Shown here in pieces: positions 1-5,943 of a DNA stretch of 14,043 bases (position 1 is its first letter; every line of letters starts with the position of its first letter). The translations under genes were made by a program, and so were the position numbers. The notes under the pieces are model-generated. The model had not been told where the DNA came from. It was given only the letters and a program-made list of their open reading frames with translations, and did no database searches. The DNA lies in NCBI GenBank assembly GCA_002329645.1, contig DCTS01000033.1, forward strand, positions 6,021 through 20,063. Direction: 5' to 3'. The DNA is from Lachnoclostridium sp. UBA1434 (GTDB lineage Bacteria; Bacillota; Clostridia; Lachnospirales; Lachnospiraceae).

Positions 1-716
1 AACGGCTCATCCAGATATTCTTTATACAATAGACTGTCCTTCAATATGTGCAGCATTGACATTTTGACGCCGCTTATGGGTTGATTTGCTATATAATCGA
101 TTGTAGTCATAAAATCATCATAAGTCTCACCCATAAGTCCGACTATCAGATGTATAATTATGGGAATGCCGACTTGATTAAGGCGTTCAACAGTATCTTC
201 GTAAACGGACAGGTCATATCCTCTGTGAAAGAGATCAGCAGTTTTCTGATGGATTGTCTGCAGCCCCAGTTCAATCCACAGAGGCTTAATTTCAGATAGG
301 CGGCAAAGCTCTTTTATCAATGTATTAGAGAGACAATCCGGCCTTGTACCAATGGAAAGGCCTGCAACTCTTTCATCTGCAAGAATTTCTTCATACAAAG
401 GTATCAATAGATTAACCGGTCCATAGGTGTTGGTGAAGGATTGCAAATATGCAATGTATTTATTTGAGCTGCTTTTTAAGCTTACCATCTGAATGGCTGA
501 AGCAATTTTTTCGCGAATACTCATAGGCCCTGAAATGGAAAAATCCCCTGAACCTCTTGCCGAACAAAAGGTACAGCCGCCTACGCCTTTGGTACCATCT
601 CTGGTCGGACAGGTACAGCCAATATCAAGAGATATTTTATATACCTTACTTCCGAAAATCTGCCGATAGTATTGATTTGCAGAATAGTATGTTTTTTGGT
701 CCGGCCATATTTTCAT
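1..716 (-). CDS. Radical SAM protein, YhcC/TIGR01212 family (partial, C-terminus off the window)
   Basis: The reading frame starts at ATG 716 on the minus strand, with GGAG about 9 bases upstream, and stays open for 238 codons to the left edge, so the C-terminal part is missing (the family is usually about 300 residues). The N-terminus MKIWPDQKTYYSANQYYRQIFG leads into a Cys-Pro-x-Arg-Asp-Gly-Thr-Lys-Gly block followed by GGCTFC. C36, C48 and C51 should bind the [4Fe-4S] cluster; this wide spacing (C-x11-C-x2-C) is typical of the TIGR01212/YhcC family rather than the common CxxxCxxC. Later parts fit a radical SAM barrel: YLQSFTNTYGP, IGTRPDCL, WIELGLQT and VGLMGETYDDF. The protein should be cytosolic and cleave S-adenosylmethionine reductively; the family's substrate is not well established. 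It is transcribed divergently from the FMN-enzyme gene. Confidence 0.9.
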   Translation of the reverse strand, partial: MKIWPDQKTYYSANQYYRQIFGSKVYKISLDIGCTCPTRDGTKGVGGCTFCSARGSGDFSISGPMSIREKIASAIQMVSLKSSSNKYIAYLQSFTNTYGPVNLLIPLYEEILADERVAGLSIGTRPDCLSNTLIKELCRLSEIKPLWIELGLQTIHQKTADLFHRGYDLSVYEDTVERLNQVGIPIIIHLIVGLMGETYDDFMTTIDYIANQPISGVKMSMLHILKDSLLYKEYLDEP

Positions 717-745
717 ATTGTGATTCTCCAAAATATAAAGAAGCT

Positions 746-751
746 ATTATA
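746..751 (-). promoter_or_regulatory. Possible -10 box for the radical SAM gene
   Basis: On the minus strand a perfect TATAAT lies about 30 bases upstream of the start codon at 716. No good -35 box is seen at 16-18 bases (the best is TGTGTT-like), so the call rests on the -10 element and its position only. Confidence 0.3.
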
Positions 752-852
752 TGTATCCGTAATACCATAACACATTTTTCTAAGATTTTAAACGATATAT
801 TAACACATTATTCTGTAAAAATTTAATGCGAATTTGCATATTTTTCTTACTG

Positions 853-882
853 TTGACAAGCAATTTTATTGAAAAGTAATTT
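853..882 (+). promoter_or_regulatory. Candidate upstream sigma-A promoter
   Basis: A perfect -35 TTGACA (853-858) is followed after 18 bases by TAATTT (877-882). The -10 is poor, so this could be an accessory promoter or chance. The better-supported start lies just downstream at 895-923. Confidence 0.35.
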
Positions 883-894
883 TATTGATACTTA

Positions 895-923
895 TTGTGA
901 TTCTGCGAGCAAATTGTTACAAT
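895..923 (+). promoter_or_regulatory. Sigma-A promoter of the FMN-enzyme/isomerase pair, copy A of a shared promoter block
   Basis: A -35 TTGTGA (895-900) and a -10 TACAAT (918-923) are separated by exactly 17 bases. The surrounding block 893-928 matches 5166-5201, upstream of the acetyltransferase operon, at 28 of 36 positions without gaps. The match includes the same -35 hexamer, the same spacer length and a CAAATTG (910-916) just upstream of the -10. Spacer identity beyond the core boxes suggests a common regulator site or a duplicated promoter. Confidence 0.65.
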
Positions 924-990
924 AAAAGAGGCTTATATAAAAATTACATCAAACATACATAATGCGTCGGGATATTGGATACATGTTAAG

Positions 991-1050
991 GAAATAAATA
1001 TAATGGCAATGAAATAAATATAATGGCAAGGAAATAAATATAATGGCAAG
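991..1050 (+). repeat. Tandem repeat, three 20-bp units, in the 5' leader
   Basis: Three contiguous 20-bp units (991-1010, 1011-1030, 1031-1050) are identical except for the last base of the first. The unit is GAAATAAATATAATGGCAAG. The last unit flows directly into the AAGGAG ribosome binding site (1048-1053) of the next gene, so copy number would change leader length but not the start site. Confidence 0.95.
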
Positions 1051-1062
1051 GAGTTGTCAGAT

Positions 1063-1968
1063 ATGAATAATATTAAACACAGCAAACCATGGGATTCGGA
1101 TCAGATTACAAGAGATTACTTCGACTCATTATTAGTTGAAATGAGGCATATCGATGCTGTTATACCTTCAACAAAGCTTGAGCTGTATGGGGAGACATTT
1201 GATACGCCTATAATGATGGCAGCTCTGTCACATTTGCATAATGTACGGGAGAACGGAATGGTTGAAATGGCCAAAGGCGCCCTTGCTGCAAATGCCGTTA
1301 ATTGGGCAGGTATGGGTGACGAGGCGGAGATAGCTGCTATAACGGCAACCGGCGCCCGTACCATTAGTATTATTAAACCCTATGCCGACAATGAATATAT
1401 TTCCCGGAGAATTGAGCATGCTGAGCGCTGCGGTGTTCTGGCTGTGGGTATGGATGTAGACCATGCTTTTGGAGGAAACGGCAAATATGATGTAGTTTTG
1501 GGTGAGAAGATGAAGCCCAAGTCCTTAGCGGAGCTTAAGGAATTCATAAAATCCACGAAGCTGCCTTTTATAATAAAAGGCGTTCTGAGTGAGCAGGATG
1601 CTTATAAAGCTTTAGAAGCCGGAGCTAAAGGAATAGTTGTTTCTCATCATCACGGAATTATGAACTATGCAGTTCCTCCGCTATACATATTACCGAAGAT
1701 AGTTAAAGTAATCAATCATCAGATACCTGTCTTTGTTGACTGCGGCATTGTAAGCGGAATGGATGTATTTAAAGCTCTTGCTTTGGGTGCCGATGCGGTT
1801 TCTGTCGGCAGAGCGATTATGGAGCCGCTGAAAATTAATGGTTCAGAGGGAGTAAAGGATCAGATCATTAAAATGACTGAAGAATTGGCCGGGGTAATGG
1901 CAAGGACTTGTTCTGTAGACTTAAAAAGCATCGACCCGTCGGTAATACAGTATAGAAAAGGATGGTAA
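1063..1968 (+). CDS. FMN-dependent alpha-hydroxy-acid dehydrogenase-like protein, divergent
   Basis: I place the start at ATG 1063, nine bases after AAGGAG (1048-1053). An in-frame TTG at 1054 directly abuts that ribosome binding site and is unlikely. The 301-residue product is a TIM-barrel flavoprotein of the FMN_dh family (PF01070), which includes lactate and glycolate oxidases, but it is shorter than the usual 350-400 residues. Visible family blocks are TPIMMAAL (residues 48-55), IIKGVLSEQDAYKALEAGAKGI (170-191, with K172), SHHHG (194-198, family SNHGGR), VDCGIVSG (225-232) and GADAVSVGR (242-250), which bind FMN. The catalytic His is kept. The substrate-binding Arg of SNHGGR appears to be Ile, the active-site Tyr of the YIY motif appears to be Lys, and the N-terminal Tyr region is absent. 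It is therefore probably not a standard hydroxy-acid oxidase, and its substrate is unknown. It lies 186 bases upstream of the isomerase gene and is probably co-transcribed with it. Confidence 0.85.
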   Translation: MNNIKHSKPWDSDQITRDYFDSLLVEMRHIDAVIPSTKLELYGETFDTPIMMAALSHLHNVRENGMVEMAKGALAANAVNWAGMGDEAEIAAITATGARTISIIKPYADNEYISRRIEHAERCGVLAVGMDVDHAFGGNGKYDVVLGEKMKPKSLAELKEFIKSTKLPFIIKGVLSEQDAYKALEAGAKGIVVSHHHGIMNYAVPPLYILPKIVKVINHQIPVFVDCGIVSGMDVFKALALGADAVSVGRAIMEPLKINGSEGVKDQIIKMTEELAGVMARTCSVDLKSIDPSVIQYRKGW

Positions 1969-2039
1969 TAAAGCTATAATAATGTATGGAAAGACGGCCG
2001 GTAATAAACTGTTATAATGCATGGAAAGACGGCGGGTAA
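1951..2039 (+). repeat. Tandem repeat of about 35 bp that duplicates the gene's 3' end with its stop codon
   Basis: The last codons of the FMN-enzyme gene (YRKGW-stop, 1951-1968) recur in diverged form 36 bases later (1987-2004) and again 35 bases after that (2022-2039). Downstream copies share TGGAAAGACGGC and GGTAAT. Read in the matching register they would give WKDGR-stop and WKDGG-stop. The stretches between them (GCTATAATAATGTA and CTGTTATAATGCA) are also related, which supports successive tandem duplication. Confidence 0.8.
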
Positions 2040-2115
2040 TTAACAAGAATAATAATGCGATAAAATTTACAGTGCTAATATTGATTATATCAAAATTTAG
2101 AGAGAAGGAGAGTAT

Positions 2116-2141
2116 TGATGTATTTAATACGAAATACATCA
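2116..2141. promoter_or_regulatory. Perfect 10-bp inverted repeat over a mini-ORF start
   Basis: TGATGTATTT (2116-2125) and AAATACATCA (2132-2141) are exact reverse complements around a 6-base loop. The left arm contains the ATG (2118) of a mini-ORF and begins 3 bases after a strong Shine-Dalgarno sequence. It could be an mRNA hairpin controlling initiation or a DNA operator. It has no T-tract, so it is not an intrinsic terminator. Confidence 0.6.
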
Positions 2142-2153
2142 TACAAGAGATGA
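2118..2153 (+). CDS. Candidate leader mini-ORF (11 residues) coupled to the isomerase gene
   Basis: The peptide MYLIRNTSYKR starts at ATG 2118, five bases after a strong AGAAGGAGAG (2103-2112), and ends at TGA 2151-2153. The isomerase gene starts one base later, at ATG 2155, and has only a weak ribosome binding site of its own. The arrangement is typical of translational coupling by re-initiation. The peptide itself shows no run of one amino acid that would mark an attenuator. Translation is inferred from layout only. Confidence 0.45.
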   Translation: MYLIRNTSYKR

Positions 2154-2154
2154 T

Positions 2155-2991
2155 ATGAGAATTGGCGGAGGAATTGAAAAACCTTACAGTAATCCGGATG
2201 AATGGTATAAGTTAGTTAGCGAACTGGGATACAGGGCAGTCCTGGCGCCGGTTGATTACCGCGCAAGCAGGGAAGAAAAGCAAGCCTACCTGCAATGTGT
2301 CCGGGAACATGATCTGGTAATCGGAGAGGTTGGCGTCTGGAAGAATGTTATCTCATTAGATAATGATGAGCGTAGGACAGCAATGGAATATAGCATAAAT
2401 CAACTGGAACTGGCAGATGAGCTGGGTGCATACTGCTGTGTAAATATAACGGGAAGCAGAGGTGAAATCTGGGACGGCTTTTACAGAGATAATTATTCGA
2501 AGGATACCTATGCATTGGTAATTGATTCTATAAGGGAGATAATTGACGCCGTAAAACCAAAGCGAACCTTTTATACGATAGAGACCATGCCCTGGATGGT
2601 GCCAGATTCACCTGATGAATATCTTCAGCTGATACAGGATGTGGACAGGAAGGCCTTTGGAGTTCACCTGGACTTCGTAAATATGATTAATTGTCCCAAA
2701 AGATATCTGTTCTGTGATGAATTCATAGAGGAATGCTTTACTAAGCTTGGTCCGCATATTAAAAGCATACATGGCAAGGATGTAATTATGGAAAATGCCT
2801 ATACTACATTAATCCATGAAACCATGCCGGGAAAAGGAATAATTAATTACCAAAAGGTTGCCGTACTATGTGAGTCGCTTGGGCCTGATACATCATTATT
2901 TGTTGAGCATTTGCCTAACTTTGAAAGCTATATGAAGGCAGCTTCTTATGTAAGAGAACAGGCTGCTTTAGCCGGAGTGAAAACGGCTTAA
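2155..2991 (+). CDS. Sugar phosphate isomerase/epimerase family TIM-barrel protein
   Basis: The 278-residue protein belongs to the xylose-isomerase-like TIM barrels (PF01261, AP_endonuc_2), a family of metal-dependent sugar isomerases, epimerases and dehydratases. It is full length for the family (about 250-300 residues). Likely metal ligands are E143 (in TIETMPW), D173 (in GVHLDFVN), H206 (in KSIHGKD) and E251 (in LFVEHLPN). These sit on successive barrel strands in the expected order. The N-terminus MRIGGGIEKPYSNPDEW is the usual first strand, which supports ATG 2155 although its local ribosome binding site is weak; see the coupled mini-ORF. There is no signal peptide, so it should be cytosolic. 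Its position after the FMN enzyme suggests a joint role in sugar or sugar-acid metabolism, but the substrate cannot be read from the sequence. Confidence 0.88.
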   Translation: MRIGGGIEKPYSNPDEWYKLVSELGYRAVLAPVDYRASREEKQAYLQCVREHDLVIGEVGVWKNVISLDNDERRTAMEYSINQLELADELGAYCCVNITGSRGEIWDGFYRDNYSKDTYALVIDSIREIIDAVKPKRTFYTIETMPWMVPDSPDEYLQLIQDVDRKAFGVHLDFVNMINCPKRYLFCDEFIEECFTKLGPHIKSIHGKDVIMENAYTTLIHETMPGKGIINYQKVAVLCESLGPDTSLFVEHLPNFESYMKAASYVREQAALAGVKTA

Positions 2992-3031
2992 CCGGTATTA
3001 ATGTAAAATAACATAAAACCAATAATATAAA

Positions 3032-3072
3032 AAAACCGGAAGAAACTCATAAGGTCTGTTTCTTCCGGTTTT
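3032..3072. terminator. Bidirectional intrinsic terminator
   Basis: AAAACCGGAAGAAAC (3032-3046) pairs perfectly with GTTTCTTCCGGTTTT (3058-3072) around an 11-base loop. The 15-bp stem gives U-runs on both strands, so it can end both the isomerase transcript and the convergent GH120 transcript, whose stop codon is at 3077-3079. Confidence 0.93.
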
Positions 3073-3076
3073 ATAA

Positions 3077-5065
3077 TTATAATTCTATATTTTCATTAGG
3101 CGATGCGAAGGGACCGGGGATAACCTGAGTACCGCGATGGTTTCCGGAGTAGTCTGCGTCAAAGCGTATCGGTGTTCCGTCCGCACTCTCAAAATACTGT
3201 TCCGGCTCAAAGGCCTTGCCGAGAATTTCGGTATTGATCATCCTGGTACTGAAATCCTTGATATAATCATATATATTTGTGTTCAGATAATACTTACCGT
3301 CTTTTTCCTCCAGTTCAATCTTAAGCTCCTGATCATTTTCAGCCGACAGGCCGTTCACTTCATTTTTCCATGGTTTTGCGCCCTTCAGATATACATTTCC
3401 TTCGCTCCAGACAGGAAGATTACCAAAATGGGCAGGCGCCAAAGCCATCATGTCCGGATGCCTTGAAAAATCAAACTGCGCAATCCACTCATCATAGGTT
3501 GGGTACTCATCGAATACATGGGTGCCGACAGTTCTGTTTTCCCGCACTTCATTCTTCTCCTCAGGATCCCTATAGGTCACATAATCATCAGAAGGCCATT
3601 TCTGGACGAAAATGTTGTTGTAGAAACGATTGTCACCGTGAAGAATGGTCATAAAGCCCATCACTTCCGTACGGTGCGGTATGTGATACGGTGTATAGCG
3701 TGGACCTGTCCCATCTCCGACACTGGTAAATGCACCGCAGATAAGGTTGTGAACCATAGCAACACCTTGAGTTGCAAAACGCAGGCTGACGTCTGAGAGC
3801 AGGATGTTGTTATCGATTAGTGTCGGGCCATGGCTGACTTCAACAAACAAATCCTGAGACATCATGCCTCCCTTGAGATTCTTGGCATAAGCCGGCCGCT
3901 GATTATCATGAAGAAGGTTCTGAGTGATGCGTGTGCCCTGGGCTTCCCAGTCGCACCAGATTCCCATTGTGCAATGGTGGACATGGTTGCGGCGTATAAG
4001 CACATCAATGGCCGCATGCATCTTAATCCCGGAAATCTCCGCTCCGCCAAGCTCCATCATATTATTAATGTGGTGGATATGGTTGTCCTCAATGACACTG
4101 AACACACCGCCCATCCGGCCGATAATTCCGCCCTGTTCGCAATGGTGTATGTTGCAGCGGCGAACTATATGACTGCCGACGTTTTCCTTCAGCCAACCGT
4201 GATACTGGCCGCGGCAAACTGCATCGCGCTCCATCTGGGTGGGGCTCTTTACATGTTTATATGTGAAGTAATGCTCGTTGTCAGGATCAAGATATTTGCC
4301 AAGAGAAATGCCGGCACATTTGCTGTTGGAGATATCACAGTCCTCGATGATCCAGCCCTTGCTCCAGTGGGGTCCTATCATGCCGTCCTGAAAGGCTGCA
4401 GGCGGCGCCCAGGTTGTAGCTGCCTTGTCGATTTTAAACCCACTGACCGTAATATATCCGATACCTGTTTTGGAGGGCATAAAGCATCTGCGGCGTACAT
4501 TGATTTCTACATTTTCCTTATTGGGATCCATGCCCTGGAAATTGGCATAAATAATTGTCTCATCTGAGTCCTTATCCTGTTCGGTATACCACTTATAGAT
4601 AGAATCTTCCGGTACCCAACTGTATTCATAGACCTCGCCTTTGAGGCACTCTTCCAAGGTCACGGCTTCATACATCGCCTTGTTATTTAAGTATACACAG
4701 CCGGTATGCTTATTAGGTACAGCAAAATACCAGTCTCCATATACGATAGTAGTATATGGGTTGTATTCTCCGAAAACACTGTTGGCAATCCGGCATACCC
4801 AGACATTTTCCTTATAATGCTGCCAGGTCTTAATCTGTTCCGCACCGGTAATCACAGCGCCAAGAGGTGTTGTACTGATATAAGTAATACGGGCATCTTC
4901 TGTACCGGCATTAACCGGGTCTACATATTCCCGGTAAATCCCCGGCGCTACCAACACTTCATCACCGGGAAGGGCAAGCTTCGCAGCTTCATTAATTCGT
5001 CTGAACGGTCTCTCGACTGAGCCGTTGCCGTCTCTTGCTGCATTCACATTTACATAGTATTTCAT
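3077..5065 (-). CDS. Glycoside hydrolase family 120 protein (beta-xylosidase type), right-handed beta-helix
   Basis: The 662-residue protein starts at ATG 5065 on the minus strand, with GGGGG six bases upstream. From memory of the family it resembles the GH120 beta-xylosidase XylC of Thermoanaerobacterium saccharolyticum along its whole length. Shared blocks include FGEYNPY, YGDWYFAV, IYANFQGMDPN, EINVRRRCF, WAPPAAFQDGMIGPHWSKGWIIED, GSHIVRRCNI, DLFVEVSHGP and IPHRTEVMGF. The catalytic pair is in place: E343 in GAEISGIKMHAAID (acid/base) and D372 in IWCDWEAQGTR (nucleophile), 29 residues apart as in XylC (E353/D382). Repeated NxIHHxxxxGI patterns mark the beta-helix coils at about 295-420. 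There is no signal peptide, so it should act in the cytoplasm, releasing xylose from imported xylo-oligosaccharides. Compared with XylC as I recall it, there is a short insertion near QRPAYAKNLKGGMMSQ just before DLFVEV. It is transcribed alone, with its own promoter and terminator. Confidence 0.9.
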   Translation of the reverse strand: MKYYVNVNAARDGNGSVERPFRRINEAAKLALPGDEVLVAPGIYREYVDPVNAGTEDARITYISTTPLGAVITGAEQIKTWQHYKENVWVCRIANSVFGEYNPYTTIVYGDWYFAVPNKHTGCVYLNNKAMYEAVTLEECLKGEVYEYSWVPEDSIYKWYTEQDKDSDETIIYANFQGMDPNKENVEINVRRRCFMPSKTGIGYITVSGFKIDKAATTWAPPAAFQDGMIGPHWSKGWIIEDCDISNSKCAGISLGKYLDPDNEHYFTYKHVKSPTQMERDAVCRGQYHGWLKENVGSHIVRRCNIHHCEQGGIIGRMGGVFSVIEDNHIHHINNMMELGGAEISGIKMHAAIDVLIRRNHVHHCTMGIWCDWEAQGTRITQNLLHDNQRPAYAKNLKGGMMSQDLFVEVSHGPTLIDNNILLSDVSLRFATQGVAMVHNLICGAFTSVGDGTGPRYTPYHIPHRTEVMGFMTILHGDNRFYNNIFVQKWPSDDYVTYRDPEEKNEVRENRTVGTHVFDEYPTYDEWIAQFDFSRHPDMMALAPAHFGNLPVWSEGNVYLKGAKPWKNEVNGLSAENDQELKIELEEKDGKYYLNTNIYDYIKDFSTRMINTEILGKAFEPEQYFESADGTPIRFDADYSGNHRGTQVIPGPFASPNENIEL

Positions 5066-5116
5066 AATGGACCCCCTTTGCTGGGAAAGATAATTGGATA
5101 CTGCTTCCTATATGCA

Positions 5117-5145
5117 ATTATATAGCCCGAATTAATAAATTTCAA
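5117..5145 (-). promoter_or_regulatory. Sigma-A promoter of the GH120 gene
   Basis: On the minus strand, TTGAAA (5140-5145) and a perfect TATAAT (5117-5122) are separated by 17 bases, about 50 bases upstream of the start codon at 5065. Both boxes and the spacing are close to consensus. Confidence 0.75.
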
Positions 5146-5167
5146 CTTATTCCGGGGCTGTTAAGTA

Positions 5168-5196
5168 TTGTGATTTGCGGAACAAATTGCTAAAAT
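5168..5196 (+). promoter_or_regulatory. Sigma-A promoter of the acetyltransferase operon, copy B of the shared block
   Basis: TTGTGA (5168-5173) and TAAAAT (5191-5196) are separated by 17 bases. The block 5166-5201 matches 893-928 at 28 of 36 positions, including CAAATTG (5183-5189) next to the -10. It lies back to back with the GH120 promoter, about 22 bases away. Confidence 0.65.
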
Positions 5197-5218
5197 GAAA
5201 GCATCTGATGTAAATAAG

Positions 5219-5296
5219 TTTAGGATATACATGCAGTAAATTAGTTAAGGGTATACATGCAGCAAATTAGCTAATGGTGTACATGCAGCAAAAGCC
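5219..5296 (+). repeat. Tandem repeat, three 26-bp units, in the 5' leader
   Basis: Three adjacent 26-bp units (5219-5244, 5245-5270, 5271-5296) share a TACATGCAG(T/C)AAA core; the ATGCAG occurs at 5231, 5257 and 5283. Units 1 and 2 are most alike and unit 3 has diverged at both ends. The repeat lies between the promoter and the ribosome binding site of the acetyltransferase gene. Confidence 0.9.
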
Positions 5297-5369
5297 GTTA
5301 ACCGGAGTGGGACATGGTACGGACTCAAGTTTGAAATATAACGCTGGATATGATGAAAGGGGCTCCGAA

Positions 5370-5930
5370 ATGATTATTCGTGAAGTAAGCATCAACGATG
5401 CAGATGCATTATCTGAAATATATAAATATTACGTAGATAATTTTTCTTATTCATTTGAGTATGCTGCGCCATCTGCCGGAGAGTTTGCAGGAAGGATAAA
5501 GGAAATCTCAGAGAAATTCCCTTTCTTTGTTTGCGAGGATAAGGGTGAAATAATCGGATATGCTTATGCACATAAATTTCGGGAGCGTAAAGCATACCAG
5601 TGGGTATGTGAAACTTCTGTTTATGTAAAGAATAATTGTACACAAAAGGGTGTGGGCAAATTATTATATGATAGTCTAATTCCGGCCTTGAAGGAACAGG
5701 GATTTGTAAAGGCAATTGCGGTTCTTGGCTGCCCCAATGAAGGAAGTGAAGCCTTCCATCGGAAAATGGGCTTTTCATTGGCGTCAACATTGCCGGGCAT
5801 AGGGTTTAAGCACGGTTCATGGCATGATATAAAATATTACGTTTTAGAACTCAACAAATATCAGAATGATATGCCGGAACCGCTGGAATACCATGAAATA
5901 AAGCATAAACTAAGTCAAACTACTTTTTAA
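5370..5930 (+). CDS. GNAT acetyltransferase, phosphinothricin/methionine-sulfoximine N-acetyltransferase type
   Basis: I choose ATG 5370, seven bases after AAAGGGG; the longer frame from 5274 begins in a tandem repeat without a ribosome binding site. The 186-residue product starts with MIIREVSINDADALSEIYKYYV, which is typical of the PAT branch of GNAT enzymes. Other PAT signatures are GYAYAHKFRERKAYQWVCETSVYV (residues 63-86, with the likely catalytic E81), the acetyl-CoA pyrophosphate loop QKGVGK (92-97) and GIGFKHGSWHDIKYY (143-157). Relatives acetylate the amino group of phosphinothricin, methionine sulfoximine or similar amino acid analogues; here it may detoxify such a compound. It is the first gene of an operon and its stop codon abuts the ribosome binding site of the next gene (GGAGGG, 5931-5936), so translation is probably coupled. 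Confidence 0.88.
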   Translation: MIIREVSINDADALSEIYKYYVDNFSYSFEYAAPSAGEFAGRIKEISEKFPFFVCEDKGEIIGYAYAHKFRERKAYQWVCETSVYVKNNCTQKGVGKLLYDSLIPALKEQGFVKAIAVLGCPNEGSEAFHRKMGFSLASTLPGIGFKHGSWHDIKYYVLELNKYQNDMPEPLEYHEIKHKLSQTTF

Positions 5931-5943
5931 GGAGGGCTATATT

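Larger units (their letters stand above)
717..1062. other. Divergent intergenic region with promoters and a leader tandem repeat
   Basis: This 346-base AT-rich stretch separates the divergent radical SAM and FMN-enzyme genes. It holds a possible minus-strand -10 box (746-751), two candidate plus-strand promoters (853-882 and 895-923) and a 3 x 20-bp tandem repeat (991-1050) that ends in the ribosome binding site of the next gene. No other coding potential or RNA gene was recognised. Confidence 0.7.
5066..5369. other. Divergent promoter region with a leader tandem repeat
   Basis: This 304-base region separates the minus-strand GH120 gene from the plus-strand acetyltransferase operon. It holds the GH120 ribosome binding site and promoter (5117-5145, minus), the operon promoter (5168-5196, plus) and a 3 x 26-bp tandem repeat (5219-5296). 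An open frame from ATG 5274 runs in frame into the acetyltransferase, but this ATG lies inside the repeat and lacks a ribosome binding site. No cre-like catabolite repression site was convincing. Confidence 0.7.

Noticed and set aside
716..727. Third copy of the 12-mer TATTGTGATTCT, as in the shared promoter block
   Set aside because: It matches 893-904 exactly, but no -10 box follows at 17 bases, CAAATTG is missing, and it overlaps the start codon of the divergent radical SAM gene. Probably chance.
557..826. Plus-strand frame of 89 codons over the radical SAM gene start
   Set aside because: It overlaps the conserved Cys-motif region of the minus-strand radical SAM gene on the opposite strand and has no ribosome binding site or similarity.
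3830..4567. Long plus-strand frame (245 codons) opposite the GH120 gene
   Set aside because: It lies entirely antisense to a well-supported GH120 gene, shows no recognisable domain and has no ribosome binding site; it is a composition shadow of the real gene.
5274..5369. N-terminal extension of the acetyltransferase from ATG 5274
   Set aside because: The start lies in the third 26-bp repeat unit without a ribosome binding site, while ATG 5370 has AAAGGGG at correct spacing and begins with the family's normal N-terminus.
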